Positions 44,594-57,053 of a stretch of 64,000 nucleotides of DNA are shown piece after piece. Both the position numbers and the translations under genes were made by a program. The stretch comes from Pseudomonas proteolytica (GTDB lineage Bacteria > Pseudomonadota > Gammaproteobacteria > Pseudomonadales > Pseudomonadaceae). Positions within the stretch are counted from its first letter, which is position 1, and each line of letters opens with the position of its first letter. The notes under the pieces are model-generated. The model was not told the DNA's origin. It did no database searches and was given only the letters and a program-made list of their open reading frames with translations. The stretch is taken from positions 62,001 to 126,000 of the forward strand of contig NZ_VFEV01000003.1 in the NCBI RefSeq assembly GCF_007858275.1, in the 5' to 3' direction.

Positions 44594-45775
44594 CTACTGG
44601 GGAGCGTCCGGCACTTTGGGTAGCGCTGCGCCCTTGGGCCACAGCATCCAGATCTGGCCCTGCTGTTTCATATTTCCGGCCAACTCGCCCGCAGCATCAC
44701 CCGTGCCCCAGAACAGGTCCGCACGCACCTCACCGACAATCGCACCACCAGTGTCTTGGGCCGCTACCGGTCGTACCACTGGCGAGCCGTCGGGCCGGGT
44801 GGTCGACAGCCACAACAGGCTGCCCAGCGGGATGACCTTGCGGTCCACCGCCACGCTGTAGCCTGCAGTCAGCGGCACGTTCAGCGAGCCGCGCGGGCCT
44901 TCGTTGCTATCGGGCCGGGTGCTGAAGAAGACGTAGCTGGGGTTGCTCGCCAACAGTTCCGGGATGCGCTGCGGGTTTGCCTTGGCCCAGGCACTGATCG
45001 CGCCCATGCTGACTTCTTCTTTCTTCAACTCGCCTTGCTCCACCAGCCAGCGGCCGATCGGGCGATAGGGGAAACCGTTCTGGTCGGCGTAGCCCACGCG
45101 CAGTTGTCGGCCATCAGCCAGCTGGATGCGGCCAGAACCCTGGATTTGCAGGAATTGCAGGTCCATCGGGTGGGTCAGCCAGGCAATCGGCTTGGCACTG
45201 GAGCCTTGTTGGTTGATGGTGCCGGCATCGTCATAGGGCTTGAGGACCCGGCCTTCCAGGCGCCCGCGCAGGCGTTTGCCCTTGAGTTCGGGGTAGATGC
45301 TTTCGAGGTTGACGATGATCAGGTCGTCCGGCACGCCAAACACGGGAACATGGGCGGTTTTGGTTTCGGTGAGGCTGCCTGGATAGACCGGCTCGTAGTA
45401 GCCAGTGATCAGGCCATTGGGCGTGTTGTCCGCCGAGCGCAAGCCGTAGACGTCCAACTGTTGCTTGAGGAAGCCGCGGATGTCGCCGGCATTGCCCGGC
45501 ACATTGGCCGCTGCCGCGCAGGTGGTGGCCCATATCGGATCGTTCTTCAGGCGTTGGCAGGCACTGCGCCAGGATTCGAAACCGGCTTGCAGGTCGCTGT
45601 CCGAAACCACGGGCAGGGCGTCCCAGGTGGCGCTGACATAGGTCGCTACGGCGTGGGGTTTTTCGGGCGTAGGCGTGGGGGCCGGAGTGTTGCCGCCGTC
45701 GCATCCAGCGAGCAGCGCGATCATCGGCAGAGCCCACGCCAGTCGGCGACTCCAGGGGTTCAACAGGTTATTCAT
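44594..45775 (-). CDS. mltA: Membrane-bound lytic murein transglycosylase A
   Basis: A 393-aa outer-membrane lipoprotein that cleaves peptidoglycan glycan strands to 1,6-anhydro ends. The lipobox is LLAGC (Cys at about residue 25). The MltA domain has NGLITGYYEPVYPGS and DLQFLQIQGSGRIQLADG, and the C-terminal 3D domain has VAAQDTGGAIVGEVRADLFW with the catalytic aspartate region. The start MNNLLNPWSRRL is preferred over 15 upstream codons. Confidence 0.95.
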   Translation of the reverse strand: MNNLLNPWSRRLAWALPMIALLAGCDGGNTPAPTPTPEKPHAVATYVSATWDALPVVSDSDLQAGFESWRSACQRLKNDPIWATTCAAAANVPGNAGDIRGFLKQQLDVYGLRSADNTPNGLITGYYEPVYPGSLTETKTAHVPVFGVPDDLIIVNLESIYPELKGKRLRGRLEGRVLKPYDDAGTINQQGSSAKPIAWLTHPMDLQFLQIQGSGRIQLADGRQLRVGYADQNGFPYRPIGRWLVEQGELKKEEVSMGAISAWAKANPQRIPELLASNPSYVFFSTRPDSNEGPRGSLNVPLTAGYSVAVDRKVIPLGSLLWLSTTRPDGSPVVRPVAAQDTGGAIVGEVRADLFWGTGDAAGELAGNMKQQGQIWMLWPKGAALPKVPDAPQ

Positions 45776-45903
45776 GCAAGTAAATTCCCAAGGCGATTGC
45801 CCGCGCAGGTTGTGGCGCAAGCATCCATATTATTAATAGGGCTATTGGTCTTTGCGGACGGGGCGAGGATACTGGCCGCCGTTTCCCGTGACCCTGAGCC
45901 ACC

Positions 45904-46353
45904 ATGACTTTTAAAAAACTGACTGTTGTATTGCTGGCCTGCCTGACGCTGACTGCCTGCGGTGGCGTTGATCCAAACTCGCCACTGGGCCAGCGCAAGG
46001 CTATTTTCAAGCAGATGCTCAAGACCGGCGAAGACCTGGGTGGCATGCTGCGCGGTCGCATCCCGTTCGACGGGGCGAAATTTGCCGAAGGTGCGGTCAA
46101 GCTCGACGCTCTGTCCCATGAGCCGTGGAAGCACTTTCCAACGGTGCGCGAAGAAGACCACACCAGCGCCAAGGATGAGGTCTGGCAAAAACAGGCGCAG
46201 TTCCAGGAGCTGGCGCGCAACCTTGAGGCGGCCACCGGTGAATTGGTGATCGCCAGCCAGGTTCAGCCTTACAAGGCCAGTAACCTGGGGCCGGCCGTGC
46301 AGAAAGTCGAAGATGCCTGCAGCGCCTGTCATAAGCAGTTTCGCGACCACTGA
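45904..46353 (+). CDS. Lipid-anchored cytochrome c (c'/c556-like)
   Basis: A 149-aa protein with a lipoprotein signal (MTFKKLTVVLLACLTLTAC, Cys19 followed by Gly) and a single haem motif CSACH at the very C-terminus (VEDACSACHKQFRDH), the arrangement of cytochrome c' and c556 four-helix proteins. RKAIFKQMLKTGEDLG near the mature start offers a methionine as possible axial ligand. It stands alone, divergent from mltA. Confidence 0.85.
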   Translation: MTFKKLTVVLLACLTLTACGGVDPNSPLGQRKAIFKQMLKTGEDLGGMLRGRIPFDGAKFAEGAVKLDALSHEPWKHFPTVREEDHTSAKDEVWQKQAQFQELARNLEAATGELVIASQVQPYKASNLGPAVQKVEDACSACHKQFRDH

Positions 46354-46383
46354 GCCTGATCGGGCAAGAACGCCGAATGCGCC

Positions 46384-46779
46384 TTACTTGTCCAGGTCGT
46401 CGAGGGCTTCCTGCAACTCTTTGCGCGATTCGGCGAGCTTGTCCTTACGCTTGTTGATCTTCTCGGAGTCGCCCTTTTTCATGGCCTTGTCGAGGTCGGC
46501 CTGACGGCGGCTGACTTCGTGTTTGGCATCCAGCACCTTGTTCTCGCGTTCCTTTTTCAGGGAGGCGTCGGTGCAATGGGCGGTGACTTCGCTCAAGGCT
46601 TTTTCCAGGCCGGCTTGTTGCTCACTGTTGCCGTGGGCCTTGGCTTGTTCGATCTGCAGGCTGATGGCTTGACGCTTGGCGGCGCAGCCGGTCAGTTGCG
46701 GGGCCGTCTCGGCAGCCATCAATGGTGTGGTCATTAAGCTGGTGATGGTCAGCAGGGCAAGCGGTGCAAGAAACTTCAT
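46384..46779 (-). CDS. DUF1090 family periplasmic protein
   Basis: A 131-aa exported protein: signal peptide MKFLAPLALLTITSLMTTPL(MAA), then a highly charged coiled-coil with two cysteines (GCAAKRQ, TAHC), matching DUF1090 (E. coli YqjC). Function unknown. A GGAG site precedes the start. A paralogue lies on the other side of ligB (48639-48986). Confidence 0.88.
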   Translation of the reverse strand: MKFLAPLALLTITSLMTTPLMAAETAPQLTGCAAKRQAISLQIEQAKAHGNSEQQAGLEKALSEVTAHCTDASLKKERENKVLDAKHEVSRRQADLDKAMKKGDSEKINKRKDKLAESRKELQEALDDLDK

Positions 46780-46860
46780 AAAGACTCCAGATTAAACAAG
46801 ATCGTTGTCAGGTGGGCAGGATGATTTCTGCCGGCACCGATTAATGTAACGGGCCCGGGA

Positions 46861-48573
<1,713 letters not shown>

Positions 48574-48594
48574 CTAAAGCAAGCAAACGCCCAT

Positions 48595-48623
48595 AAAAAA
48601 GCCCCGCAGGCGCGAGGCTTTTT
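48595..48623 (-). terminator. Terminator after the second DUF1090 gene
   Basis: AAAAAAGCC...GGCTTTTT stem with C/G-rich inner pairs, 16 bp beyond the stop of the gene at 48639 on the minus strand and just upstream of ligB. Confidence 0.75.
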
Positions 48624-48638
48624 ACCGGGTGTTTCTGC

Positions 48639-48986
48639 TTACTTGAACAGACCGCCCAGAGCTTTCACGGTGTCGTTGCTGTCAGCCTTGGCCTGCTGCT
48701 TTTGCGAGGCTTCGTCGAGCTTGCCTTGGGACTCGCCGACTTTTTTGCAACCTTTGTTTACCTGGTCCAGTGCAGCCTGCATGGCCTTCACTTTCAGGTC
48801 TTCGCCGTTGGCTTTGGCGGCGTCGACTTTGGCTTGCAGCTCCTGGCTCTGTTTTTCGCAGTTGCCGGTAGCGCCGCCCAGCTGGGACGTCAGGGCGCCA
48901 GTCAGGCCGCTCAGGTCAGCGGCTTGCACTGGCAGGGCGAACAGGCTGAACAGGACGGCAGCAGGGGCGAACGTGGAAATACGCAT
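48639..48986 (-). CDS. DUF1090-like periplasmic protein (paralogue)
   Basis: A 115-aa exported protein: signal peptide MRISTFAPAAVLFSLFALPV(QAA), then NCEKQSQELQAKVDAAKANG and a second cysteine in VNKGCKKVG, the same two-cysteine, helix-rich plan as the gene at 46384-46779. A GAGG site precedes the start MRISTF; 22 upstream codons are rejected. Function unknown. Its own terminator separates it from ligB. Confidence 0.82.
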   Translation of the reverse strand: MRISTFAPAAVLFSLFALPVQAADLSGLTGALTSQLGGATGNCEKQSQELQAKVDAAKANGEDLKVKAMQAALDQVNKGCKKVGESQGKLDEASQKQQAKADSNDTVKALGGLFK

Positions 48987-49133
48987 GAAAAACCTCAATG
49001 TTCGATTGCCTGCGCACTTGGCTGTCCCGAGCAGGCGCAATGCAATATCCAATGTGGTTGAGCGCTCGGGAGGGCGCGGATTCTAGAGGGCCATCATTTG
49101 GCCTGCAAGGGTTGGATCCAATTAATGTGAGCT

Positions 49134-49234
49134 TGTAGGGGGCGAGCTTGTTCGCGAGGGGCGTCGACAATAACGCGGGAAGCCTGATGCCCCGTGGGGT
49201 TCTGGAGATTTTCGCGAGCAAGCTCGCTCCTACA
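49134..49234. repeat. REPIN
   Basis: The arms TGTAGGGGGCGAGCTTGTTC(GCGAG) and (TTTTCGCG)AGCAAGCTCGCTCCTACA; the left arm has two differences from the TAGGAGCGAGC consensus. It lies upstream of the DUF1090 gene and next to the metK terminator. Confidence 0.88.
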
Positions 49235-49248
49235 ATCTAAGGCAATAA

Positions 49249-49280
49249 AAAGCCCCGCCGGGAAAACCCGGCGGGGCTTT
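49249..49280. terminator. Terminator after metK
   Basis: A perfect stem AAAGCCCCGCCGGG-AAAA-CCCGGCGGGGCTTT, 18 bp beyond the metK stop on the minus strand. Confidence 0.95.
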
Positions 49281-49298
49281 GGGTGTTGCGTGCAGCGA

Positions 49299-50489
<1,191 letters not shown>

Positions 50490-50508
50490 CTCGATGTTTT
50501 CCTGATAT

Positions 50509-51504
50509 TTACCGATGGTGAGTGTCGCCAGATGGCCGCTGAAAGTGGCGGACCTGAATCTGGAAACCATTACGTAAGCCTACATAGAGGCTTTCCCCGG
50601 GAACGAGTCCCGCAGCGGTGGCCCAACGGGCCAGATCGTCCTGTTCAAACCCCAACCATAGATCACCGCAGGCCTCCCTGGCCCAACTCTGGTTGTGGCT
50701 GCATAAATCAGTTACCAGCAGGCTACCGCCCGGTTGCAGCAAACCGGCCATCTGCTTGAGCGCATCGGCCGGTGCGGCGAAATGGTGAAGGACCATGTTC
50801 AACACCACGCAGTCGGCTTGCAGCTCTACATCATTCAAGGCATCGGCCAGTTGCAGGCTGACGTTGCCCAAGTGCTCGCGCTCGCACAACTGGCGCGCCA
50901 GCTCCAGCATGGCCGGGCTGTTGTCCAGCGCCGTCACCTGGTGGAAGCGCCGTGCCAGGTCCGGCAGGAACCCGCCATCGCCCGGCCCGACTTCCAGCGC
51001 CGTGGCACCTGGGTTGAAGCCCAGCTTGTCGAGCAGCGCCAGCACGCTTTCGCGGTATTGAGGCAGCCCGGCAATCAGGTCCTGCTGGGCGCGAAACTTG
51101 TCCGCCACCCGTGAGAAAAAGTCCTGGCTGGCGGCGGCGCGTTGCCCGTGGACCTGAGCGATCCGCGATTGCACGTCAGCCGGCAGGGCCAGGTTGTCTA
51201 CTTCTTCAAGCAATGCAGCGTGCAGCTTGCCACCCAGCAAATCGTTGTGGGGCAGGGCGCGACGGTAAAAAATCGCATTGCCTTCACGGCGGGTGGCTAC
51301 CAGGTCAGCCTGGGCCAGCACCTTCAAATGGTGGCTCATGCCGGACTGGCCGATGGCAAAGATCCGCGCCAGTTCCAGCACACCAAACGAGTCGTTGGCC
51401 AGGGCGCGCAGTACATTCAGGCGCAGCGGATCACCGCCGGCCTTGCACAGGGCCGCCAGCTCATCGCAATCGTCGGGGCGAATGGAAGGCGCAGGTAAGT
51501 TCAT
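50509..51504 (-). CDS. sahR: ArsR-type regulator fused to a SAM-methyltransferase domain (SahR-like)
   Basis: A 331-aa fusion. Residues about 15-95 are an ArsR winged helix ([20 protein letters not shown], recognition helix [20 protein letters not shown]). Residues about 150-320 are a class I methyltransferase ([33 protein letters not shown]). A regulator of this plan, SahR, is reported to sense SAH and control SAM-cycle genes in proteobacteria. The link to metK and a perfect palindrome upstream support that role here. I cannot tell whether the methyltransferase is active. Confidence 0.82.
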   Translation of the reverse strand: MNLPAPSIRPDDCDELAALCKAGGDPLRLNVLRALANDSFGVLELARIFAIGQSGMSHHLKVLAQADLVATRREGNAIFYRRALPHNDLLGGKLHAALLEEVDNLALPADVQSRIAQVHGQRAAASQDFFSRVADKFRAQQDLIAGLPQYRESVLALLDKLGFNPGATALEVGPGDGGFLPDLARRFHQVTALDNSPAMLELARQLCEREHLGNVSLQLADALNDVELQADCVVLNMVLHHFAAPADALKQMAGLLQPGGSLLVTDLCSHNQSWAREACGDLWLGFEQDDLARWATAAGLVPGESLYVGLRNGFQIQVRHFQRPSGDTHHR

Positions 51505-51544
51505 AAGGCCAGCAGTCTAGTGATGAGGTCAAATCCCCGCAAGG

Positions 51545-51570
51545 CCAATATCAAAAAGTTTTGATATTGG
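51545..51570. promoter_or_regulatory. Perfect 12-bp-arm palindrome, probable SahR operator
   Basis: CCAATATCAAAA-AG-TTTTGATATTGG lies 40 bp upstream of the sahR start and 194 bp before tktA. ATATCAA/TTGATAT dyads suit an ArsR dimer. Each arm contains TTGATA, a -35-like hexamer; TATAAG (51586-51591) lies 19 bp downstream on the plus strand, so binding could block promoters in both directions. Confidence 0.7.
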
Positions 51571-51764
51571 TCGATAATCGGTGGTTATAAGCAGGCGCTA
51601 TAACCTTTAGACGAACGGCGGGAAGTGTTCTTGCTGTCAATGCAGTCCAAACCACAGGAAAAACCCACATAAGTCGGTATCTGTCATTGCCCCTGAGGCC
51701 TTGGCTGAGGGAAAATGCCGGTCCTTTTTTCCGTTTCTTTTATTCAACCCCCAGGAGATCAGCG

Positions 51765-53762
51765 ATGCCCAGCCGTCGTGAGCGTGCCAACGCCATTCGT
51801 GCCCTCAGCATGGATGCCGTGCAAAAAGCCAACAGCGGCCATCCCGGTGCCCCGATGGGCATGGCGGATATCGCCGAGGTACTTTGGCGTGACTACCTGA
51901 AACACAACCCGAGCAACCCATCGTTTGCCGATCGTGACCGCTTCGTGCTGTCCAACGGCCATGGCTCGATGTTGATCTATTCGTTGCTGCACCTGACCGG
52001 TTACGACCTGTCCATCGACGACCTCAAGCAGTTCCGCCAACTGCACAGCCGCACCCCGGGCCACCCGGAATTCGGCTACACCCCAGGCGTCGAGACCACC
52101 ACCGGTCCTCTGGGCCAAGGCCTGGCCAATGCCGTGGGTTTTGCCCTGGCAGAAAAAGTCCTGGCGGCGCAGTTCAACCGCCCCGGCCACAACGTTGTCG
52201 ACCACCACACCTATGTGTTCCTGGGTGATGGCTGCATGATGGAAGGCATTTCCCACGAAGTCAGCTCCCTGGCCGGTACCCTGGGCCTGGGCAAACTGAT
52301 TGCCTTCTACGATGACAACGGCATCTCCATCGACGGTGAAGTCGAAGGCTGGTTCACCGACGACACGCCAAAGCGTTTCGAAGCCTACAACTGGCAGGTG
52401 ATCCGCAACGTCGACGGCCACGATCCGGAAGAGATCAAGACCGCCATCGAAACCGCGCGCAAAAGCGAGCAGCCGACCCTGATCTGCTGCAAGACCACCA
52501 TCGGCTTCGGTTCGCCGAACAAACAAGGCAAGGAAGACTGCCACGGTGCCCCACTGGGTGACGCGGAAATCGCCCTGACCCGCGAAGCGCTGAAGTGGAA
52601 CCATGGCCCGTTCGAAATCCCGGCTGATATCTACGCCGAGTGGGACGCCAAGGAAGCCGGCCGCGCCGCAGAAGCCGAGTGGGACCAGCGTTTTGCGGCC
52701 TACTCCGCAGAGTTCCCGGAGCTGGCCAACGAACTGGTGCGCCGCCTGGCTGGCGACCTGCCTGCCGATTTCTCGGAAAAAGCCTCGGCCTACATCGCCG
52801 AAGTCGCGGCCAAGGGCGAGACCATCGCCAGCCGTAAAGCCAGCCAGAACACCCTCAACGCCTTCGGCCCGCTGTTGCCGGAAGTGCTCGGCGGTTCGGC
52901 TGACCTGGCCGGTTCCAACCTGACCCTGTGGAAAGGTTGCAAAGGTGTCTCGGCTGAAGACGCCAGCGGCAACTACATGTACTACGGCGTGCGCGAGTTC
53001 GGCATGAGCGCCATCATGAACGGCGTTGCCCTGCACGGCGGCCTGGTGCCGTACGGCGCGACCTTCCTGATGTTCATGGAATATGCGCGCAATGCCGTGC
53101 GCATGGCTGCGCTGATGAAGAAGCGTGTGATCCATGTGTACACCCACGACTCCATCGGCCTGGGTGAAGACGGCCCGACGCACCAGCCGGTCGAGCAACT
53201 GACCAGCCTGCGCACCACGCCGAACCTGGATTGCTGGCGCCCAGCCGACGCGGTGGAATCGGCCGTGGCCTGGAAGCACGCGATCGAGCGCAAGGACGGC
53301 CCTTCGGCGCTGATCTTCTCGCGTCAGAACCTGCAGCACCAAGTGCGTACCGACGCGCAGATCGCCGACATCAGCCGTGGCGGCTACGTGCTCAAGGACT
53401 GCATCGGCGAGCCGGAGCTGATCCTGATCTCCACCGGTTCCGAAGTGGGCCTGACCGTTCAGGCGTACGACAAGCTGACTGCCCAGGGCCGCAACGTGCG
53501 TGTTGTGTCCATGCCGTGCACCAGCGTGTTCGAAGCCCAGGACGCGGACTACAAGCAATCGGTCCTGCCGTTGCAGGTCAGCGCGCGTATCGCCATCGAA
53601 GCGGCTCACGCCGACTACTGGTACAAGTACGTGGGCCTGGAAGGCCGCGTGATCGGCATGACCACCTACGGTGAGTCGGCGCCGGCGCCAGCGTTGTTCG
53701 AAGAGTTCGGTTTCACCCTGGAAAACATCCTGGGTCAGGCTGAAGAGCTGCTGGAAGACTAA
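51765..53762 (+). CDS. tktA: Transketolase
   Basis: A 665-aa thiamine-diphosphate enzyme of the pentose phosphate pathway. Motifs: [39 protein letters not shown], the ThDP motif [15 protein letters not shown]...[10 protein letters not shown], and [20 protein letters not shown]. The start [15 protein letters not shown] follows AGGAGATCAGCG. It is followed in the same direction by epd, pgk and fba. Confidence 0.97.
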   Translation: MPSRRERANAIRALSMDAVQKANSGHPGAPMGMADIAEVLWRDYLKHNPSNPSFADRDRFVLSNGHGSMLIYSLLHLTGYDLSIDDLKQFRQLHSRTPGHPEFGYTPGVETTTGPLGQGLANAVGFALAEKVLAAQFNRPGHNVVDHHTYVFLGDGCMMEGISHEVSSLAGTLGLGKLIAFYDDNGISIDGEVEGWFTDDTPKRFEAYNWQVIRNVDGHDPEEIKTAIETARKSEQPTLICCKTTIGFGSPNKQGKEDCHGAPLGDAEIALTREALKWNHGPFEIPADIYAEWDAKEAGRAAEAEWDQRFAAYSAEFPELANELVRRLAGDLPADFSEKASAYIAEVAAKGETIASRKASQNTLNAFGPLLPEVLGGSADLAGSNLTLWKGCKGVSAEDASGNYMYYGVREFGMSAIMNGVALHGGLVPYGATFLMFMEYARNAVRMAALMKKRVIHVYTHDSIGLGEDGPTHQPVEQLTSLRTTPNLDCWRPADAVESAVAWKHAIERKDGPSALIFSRQNLQHQVRTDAQIADISRGGYVLKDCIGEPELILISTGSEVGLTVQAYDKLTAQGRNVRVVSMPCTSVFEAQDADYKQSVLPLQVSARIAIEAAHADYWYKYVGLEGRVIGMTTYGESAPAPALFEEFGFTLENILGQAEELLED

Positions 53763-53790
53763 GGCTGTAGATTGGGGGTAGCTGTACTGA

Positions 53791-53864
53791 CGCCTTCGCG
53801 AGCAAGCCCGCTCCCACATTTGGAATGCATTTCAACTGTGGGAGCGGGCTTGCTCGCGAAGGCG
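53791..53864. repeat. REP pair in reversed (back-to-back) orientation
   Basis: CGCCTTCGCGAGCAAGCCCG(CTCCCACA) comes first, then 18 bp, then (TGTGGGAG)CGGGCTTGCTCGCGAAGGCG. The usual REPIN order (GTGGGAG ends outside) is inverted here, so the pair may be halves of two elements. It lies between tktA and epd. Confidence 0.85.
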
Positions 53865-53905
53865 GCGGCACATTCACCCCATTACCCAAGGTAATCGAGA
53901 ACCCC

Positions 53906-54961
53906 ATGCCTCAACCCCGTCCCTACAAAGTTGCACTCAACGGCTACGGCCGCATTGGTCGTTGCGTCTTGCGTGCTCTGTTCGAGCGAGGGGCGGCGGC
54001 TGGGTTTGAAATTGTGGCAATCAACGATCTGGCTGACATGGCCAGCATCGAATACCTGACACGCTTCGACTCCACCCACGGCCGGTTCCCCGGCGAAGTG
54101 CGGATCGACGGCGATTGTCTGCATATCAATGGCAACTGCGTGAAGGTCTTGCGCAGTGCCACGCCCGAGGGCATCGACTGGGCGGCGCTGGGCGTCGACC
54201 TGGTGTTGGAATGCTCCGGTGCCTATAACACCCGTGCCGATGGCCTGCGATTCGTCGACGCCGGCGCACCGCGCGTGCTGTTTTCCCAGCCGATGGCCAG
54301 CGAGGCGGATGTCGACGCCACCATCGTCTACGGCGTCAACCAGGACTGCCTGACCGGTGACGAGGTGTTGGTGTCCAACGCCTCCTGCACTACCAATTGC
54401 GGCGTGCCTCTGCTGCGCCTGCTGGACCAGGCGATTGGCCTGGAGTATGTGTCGATTACCACCATTCACTCGGCGATGAACGACCAGCCGGTGATCGACG
54501 CCTACCACCATGAAGACCTGCGCCGCACCCGTTCGGCGTTCCAGTCAGTGATTCCGGTGTCCACCGGCCTGGCCCGCGGTATCGAACGCCTGCTGCCGGA
54601 ACTTGCCGGGCGAATCCAGGCCAAAGCAGTGCGCGTGCCGACGGTAAACGTGTCGTGCCTGGATATCACCATGCAAACCGTCAGCGATACCGATGCCGCC
54701 GAGGTCAACCGGATCCTGCGCGACGCCGCCACCAGCGGCCCGCTCAAAGGCTTGCTGGCCTACACCGAGTTGCCGCACGCCAGTTGTGATTTCAACCACG
54801 ACCCGCATTCGGCCATCGTGGATGCCAGCCAGACCCGTGTTTCCGGGCCAAGGCTGGTGAATATCCTGGCCTGGTTCGATAACGAATGGGGCTTTGCCAA
54901 CCGCATGCTCGACGTAGCAGAGCACTATCTGCACATCGCTACTAAACAACCTCAACAGTAA
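53906..54961 (+). CDS. epd: D-erythrose-4-phosphate dehydrogenase
   Basis: A 351-aa GAPDH-family enzyme: [19 protein letters not shown] (NAD fold), catalytic Cys161 in [14 protein letters not shown], and [12 protein letters not shown] at the end. It oxidises erythrose 4-phosphate to 4-phosphoerythronate for pyridoxal phosphate synthesis. The choice of Epd over GAPDH rests on the tktA-epd-pgk order and on sequence feel. The start [15 protein letters not shown] is used; the upstream open frame crosses the REP pair. Confidence 0.9.
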   Translation: MPQPRPYKVALNGYGRIGRCVLRALFERGAAAGFEIVAINDLADMASIEYLTRFDSTHGRFPGEVRIDGDCLHINGNCVKVLRSATPEGIDWAALGVDLVLECSGAYNTRADGLRFVDAGAPRVLFSQPMASEADVDATIVYGVNQDCLTGDEVLVSNASCTTNCGVPLLRLLDQAIGLEYVSITTIHSAMNDQPVIDAYHHEDLRRTRSAFQSVIPVSTGLARGIERLLPELAGRIQAKAVRVPTVNVSCLDITMQTVSDTDAAEVNRILRDAATSGPLKGLLAYTELPHASCDFNHDPHSAIVDASQTRVSGPRLVNILAWFDNEWGFANRMLDVAEHYLHIATKQPQQ

Positions 54962-54978
54962 TTCAGGAACTGCGACCC

Positions 54979-56142
54979 ATGACCGTGTTGAAGATGACCG
55001 ACCTCGATCTGCAAGGTAAGCGCGTACTGATCCGCGAAGACCTCAACGTCCCAGTCAAGGACGGTGTAGTCACCAGCGATGCGCGAATCCTGGCCTCGCT
55101 GCCGACCATCAAGCTGGCCCTGGAAAAAGGCGCGGCCGTGATGGTCTGCTCCCACCTGGGTCGTCCGACCGAAGGTGAGTTCTCTGCCGAAAACAGCCTC
55201 AAGCCTGTAGCCGACTACCTGAGCAAGGCCCTGGGCCGCGAAGTGCCGTTGGTGGCTGATTACCTGGGCGGCGTCGAGGTCAAGGCCGGCGACATCGTGT
55301 TGTTCGAAAACGTGCGCTTCAACAAGGGCGAGAAAAAGAACAGCGACGAACTGGCCCAGCAATACGCAGCCCTGTGCGACGTGTTTGTGATGGACGCTTT
55401 TGGCACTGCGCACCGCGCCGAGGGTTCGACCCATGGCGTGGCCAAGTTCGCCAAGGTCGCCGCTGCTGGCCCGCTGCTGGCTGCCGAGCTGGATGCACTG
55501 GGCAAGGCCCTGGGCGCACCGGCCCAGCCAATGGCCGCCATCGTGGCTGGCTCCAAGGTGTCGACCAAGCTGGACGTGCTCAACAGCCTGAGCCAGATCT
55601 GCAACCAACTGATCGTTGGCGGCGGCATTGCCAACACCTTCCTGGCCGCTGCTGGCCACCCGGTCGGCAAGTCCCTGTACGAGCCGGACCTGCTGGACAC
55701 CGCTCGCGCCATCGCCGCCAAGGTCAGCGTGCCGCTGCCGGTGGACGTGGTAGTGGCCAAGGAGTTCGCCGAAAGCGCCGAAGCCACCGTCAAGCTGATT
55801 TCTGACGTGGCCGCTGACGATATGATCCTGGATATCGGCCCGCAAACTGCGGCGAACTTCGCTGAACTGCTGAAAGCCTCCCAGACCATCCTGTGGAACG
55901 GCCCGGTCGGTGTGTTCGAGTTCGACCAGTTTGGCAACGGCACCAAAGTTCTGGCCAAGGCGATTGCCGAAAGCTCGGCATTCTCGATTGCCGGTGGTGG
56001 CGACACCCTGGCGGCCATCGATAAATATGGCGTTGCTGAGCAGATCTCCTACATTTCTACCGGTGGCGGCGCGTTTCTTGAGTTTGTCGAAGGCAAGGTG
56101 CTGCCTGCCGTTGAAGTGCTGGAAAGCCGAGCCAAGGGCTGA
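54979..56142 (+). CDS. pgk: Phosphoglycerate kinase
   Basis: A 387-aa glycolytic kinase. Motifs: [75 protein letters not shown] and the C-terminal [13 protein letters not shown]. It starts 17 bp after epd with GGAACTGCGACCC in front. Usual length. Confidence 0.98.
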   Translation: MTVLKMTDLDLQGKRVLIREDLNVPVKDGVVTSDARILASLPTIKLALEKGAAVMVCSHLGRPTEGEFSAENSLKPVADYLSKALGREVPLVADYLGGVEVKAGDIVLFENVRFNKGEKKNSDELAQQYAALCDVFVMDAFGTAHRAEGSTHGVAKFAKVAAAGPLLAAELDALGKALGAPAQPMAAIVAGSKVSTKLDVLNSLSQICNQLIVGGGIANTFLAAAGHPVGKSLYEPDLLDTARAIAAKVSVPLPVDVVVAKEFAESAEATVKLISDVAADDMILDIGPQTAANFAELLKASQTILWNGPVGVFEFDQFGNGTKVLAKAIAESSAFSIAGGGDTLAAIDKYGVAEQISYISTGGGAFLEFVEGKVLPAVEVLESRAKG

Positions 56143-56171
56143 GGCCCACGGCCTGGAAAAGGAGCATTCCC

Positions 56172-56393
56172 ATGATCAAGCCATTCGCGCTGGTGATTGC
56201 AGCAGGCCTGTTGGCCGGCTGCGGCAGCGCGCCCAAGGCGCCAGCAGAGGCCCCAGGGGCTGCGCCGCACAAGGGCTGTTACCAGGCCGACTGGCAGGCG
56301 GAGACCATGCCGGTGATCAGCAAGCGCATAGGGCCCGACGGGCTGGAGAAATACGACTCCCCGCCCAAAGGTAAGGAACAGGGTTGCCCTTGA
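56172..56393 (+). CDS. Small lipoprotein of unknown function
   Basis: A 73-aa protein with lipobox LLAGC (MIKPFALVIAAGLLAGCGSA, Cys17), a Pro/Ala linker and a short domain with two cysteines (KGCYQADWQAE, EQGCP). It follows pgk by 29 bp with an AAGGAGC ribosome site. Unknown proteins lie at the same place (PA0553/PA0554) in P. aeruginosa, from memory. Confidence 0.75.
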   Translation: MIKPFALVIAAGLLAGCGSAPKAPAEAPGAAPHKGCYQADWQAETMPVISKRIGPDGLEKYDSPPKGKEQGCP

Positions 56394-56453
56394 CGGGTCT
56401 GATTCACTAACCGACAGCACCGGCGGCCCCAGGCCGCCGTTCGAGGATTGGCA

Positions 56454-56789
56454 ATGAAAGGCGTTATCGCCCTGGCAGCACTGGCTCTATTGGCCGGTTG
56501 TGCCAACCTGAACATGTTCAACAAGGCAGAGCCCCAGCAAGACACATGGACCACCTGGGTATGCGACAGCCAGGCCCAGGTTAACTGGCGGTTTGTCGAT
56601 ACTGACCGCAAGCAGGTGGATGTCCGCCTCGGCGGCTCCGACCAGGTGTATCGCCTCAAGGAAGACGTGGCGGCCTCCGGGGCGCTGTATAGCAATGAGC
56701 AGTTGGCATTTCATACCAAAGGTGAGGAAGGCCTGGTTTATTGGGTCGCCACCGACGATTTGATCGGCCGAGGCTGCAAGGCTCAGTAA
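56454..56789 (+). CDS. Lipoprotein resembling MliC-type lysozyme inhibitors
   Basis: A 111-aa lipoprotein (MKGVIALAALALLAGCANLN, Cys16). The mature part (TWVCDSQAQVNWRFVDTDRK, LKEDVAASGALYSNEQLAFH, VYWVATDD) has the small beta-barrel pattern and cysteine pair of MliC/DUF-type lysozyme inhibitors, but the match is loose. MAMKG two codons earlier is also possible. It lies between pgk and fba. Confidence 0.65.
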   Translation: MKGVIALAALALLAGCANLNMFNKAEPQQDTWTTWVCDSQAQVNWRFVDTDRKQVDVRLGGSDQVYRLKEDVAASGALYSNEQLAFHTKGEEGLVYWVATDDLIGRGCKAQ

Positions 56790-56808
56790 TACAGAACTGA
56801 AAATCTCA

Positions 56809-56899
56809 TGTAGGAGCGGGCTTGCCCGCGAAAGCGCTGGGTCAGTTGGCGAATTCAGTGTCTGGTGCACCGCGATCGCAGGCAAGCCAGCTCCCACAT
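56809..56899. repeat. Mixed-subtype REP pair
   Basis: The left arm is TGTAGGAGCGGGCTTGCCCG(CGAAAGCGC) and the right is (GCGATCGC)AGGCAAGCCAGCTCCCACA. The arms belong to two REP subtypes and pair only partly. It looks like a recombinant or a converted element. Confidence 0.85.
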
Positions 56900-57053
56900 G
56901 ATTCGGTTCCAGATTGGAAGTTGGGTCAGGCCCACTAGCAATAACGATTCAGCAGGCCAAGGTCCAATTCCTTGATCTGCAATAACTTGAATAGCAGCCG
57001 CCGCTACGGCAGGCTTGCACGATTAACGACCCTCGACCGGGAGAGACAACACA

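Noticed and set aside
50490..50508. SAM riboswitch in front of metK
   Set aside because: Only 19 bp separate metK from the upstream gene, too short for an aptamer; control is more likely through the ArsR-type protein.
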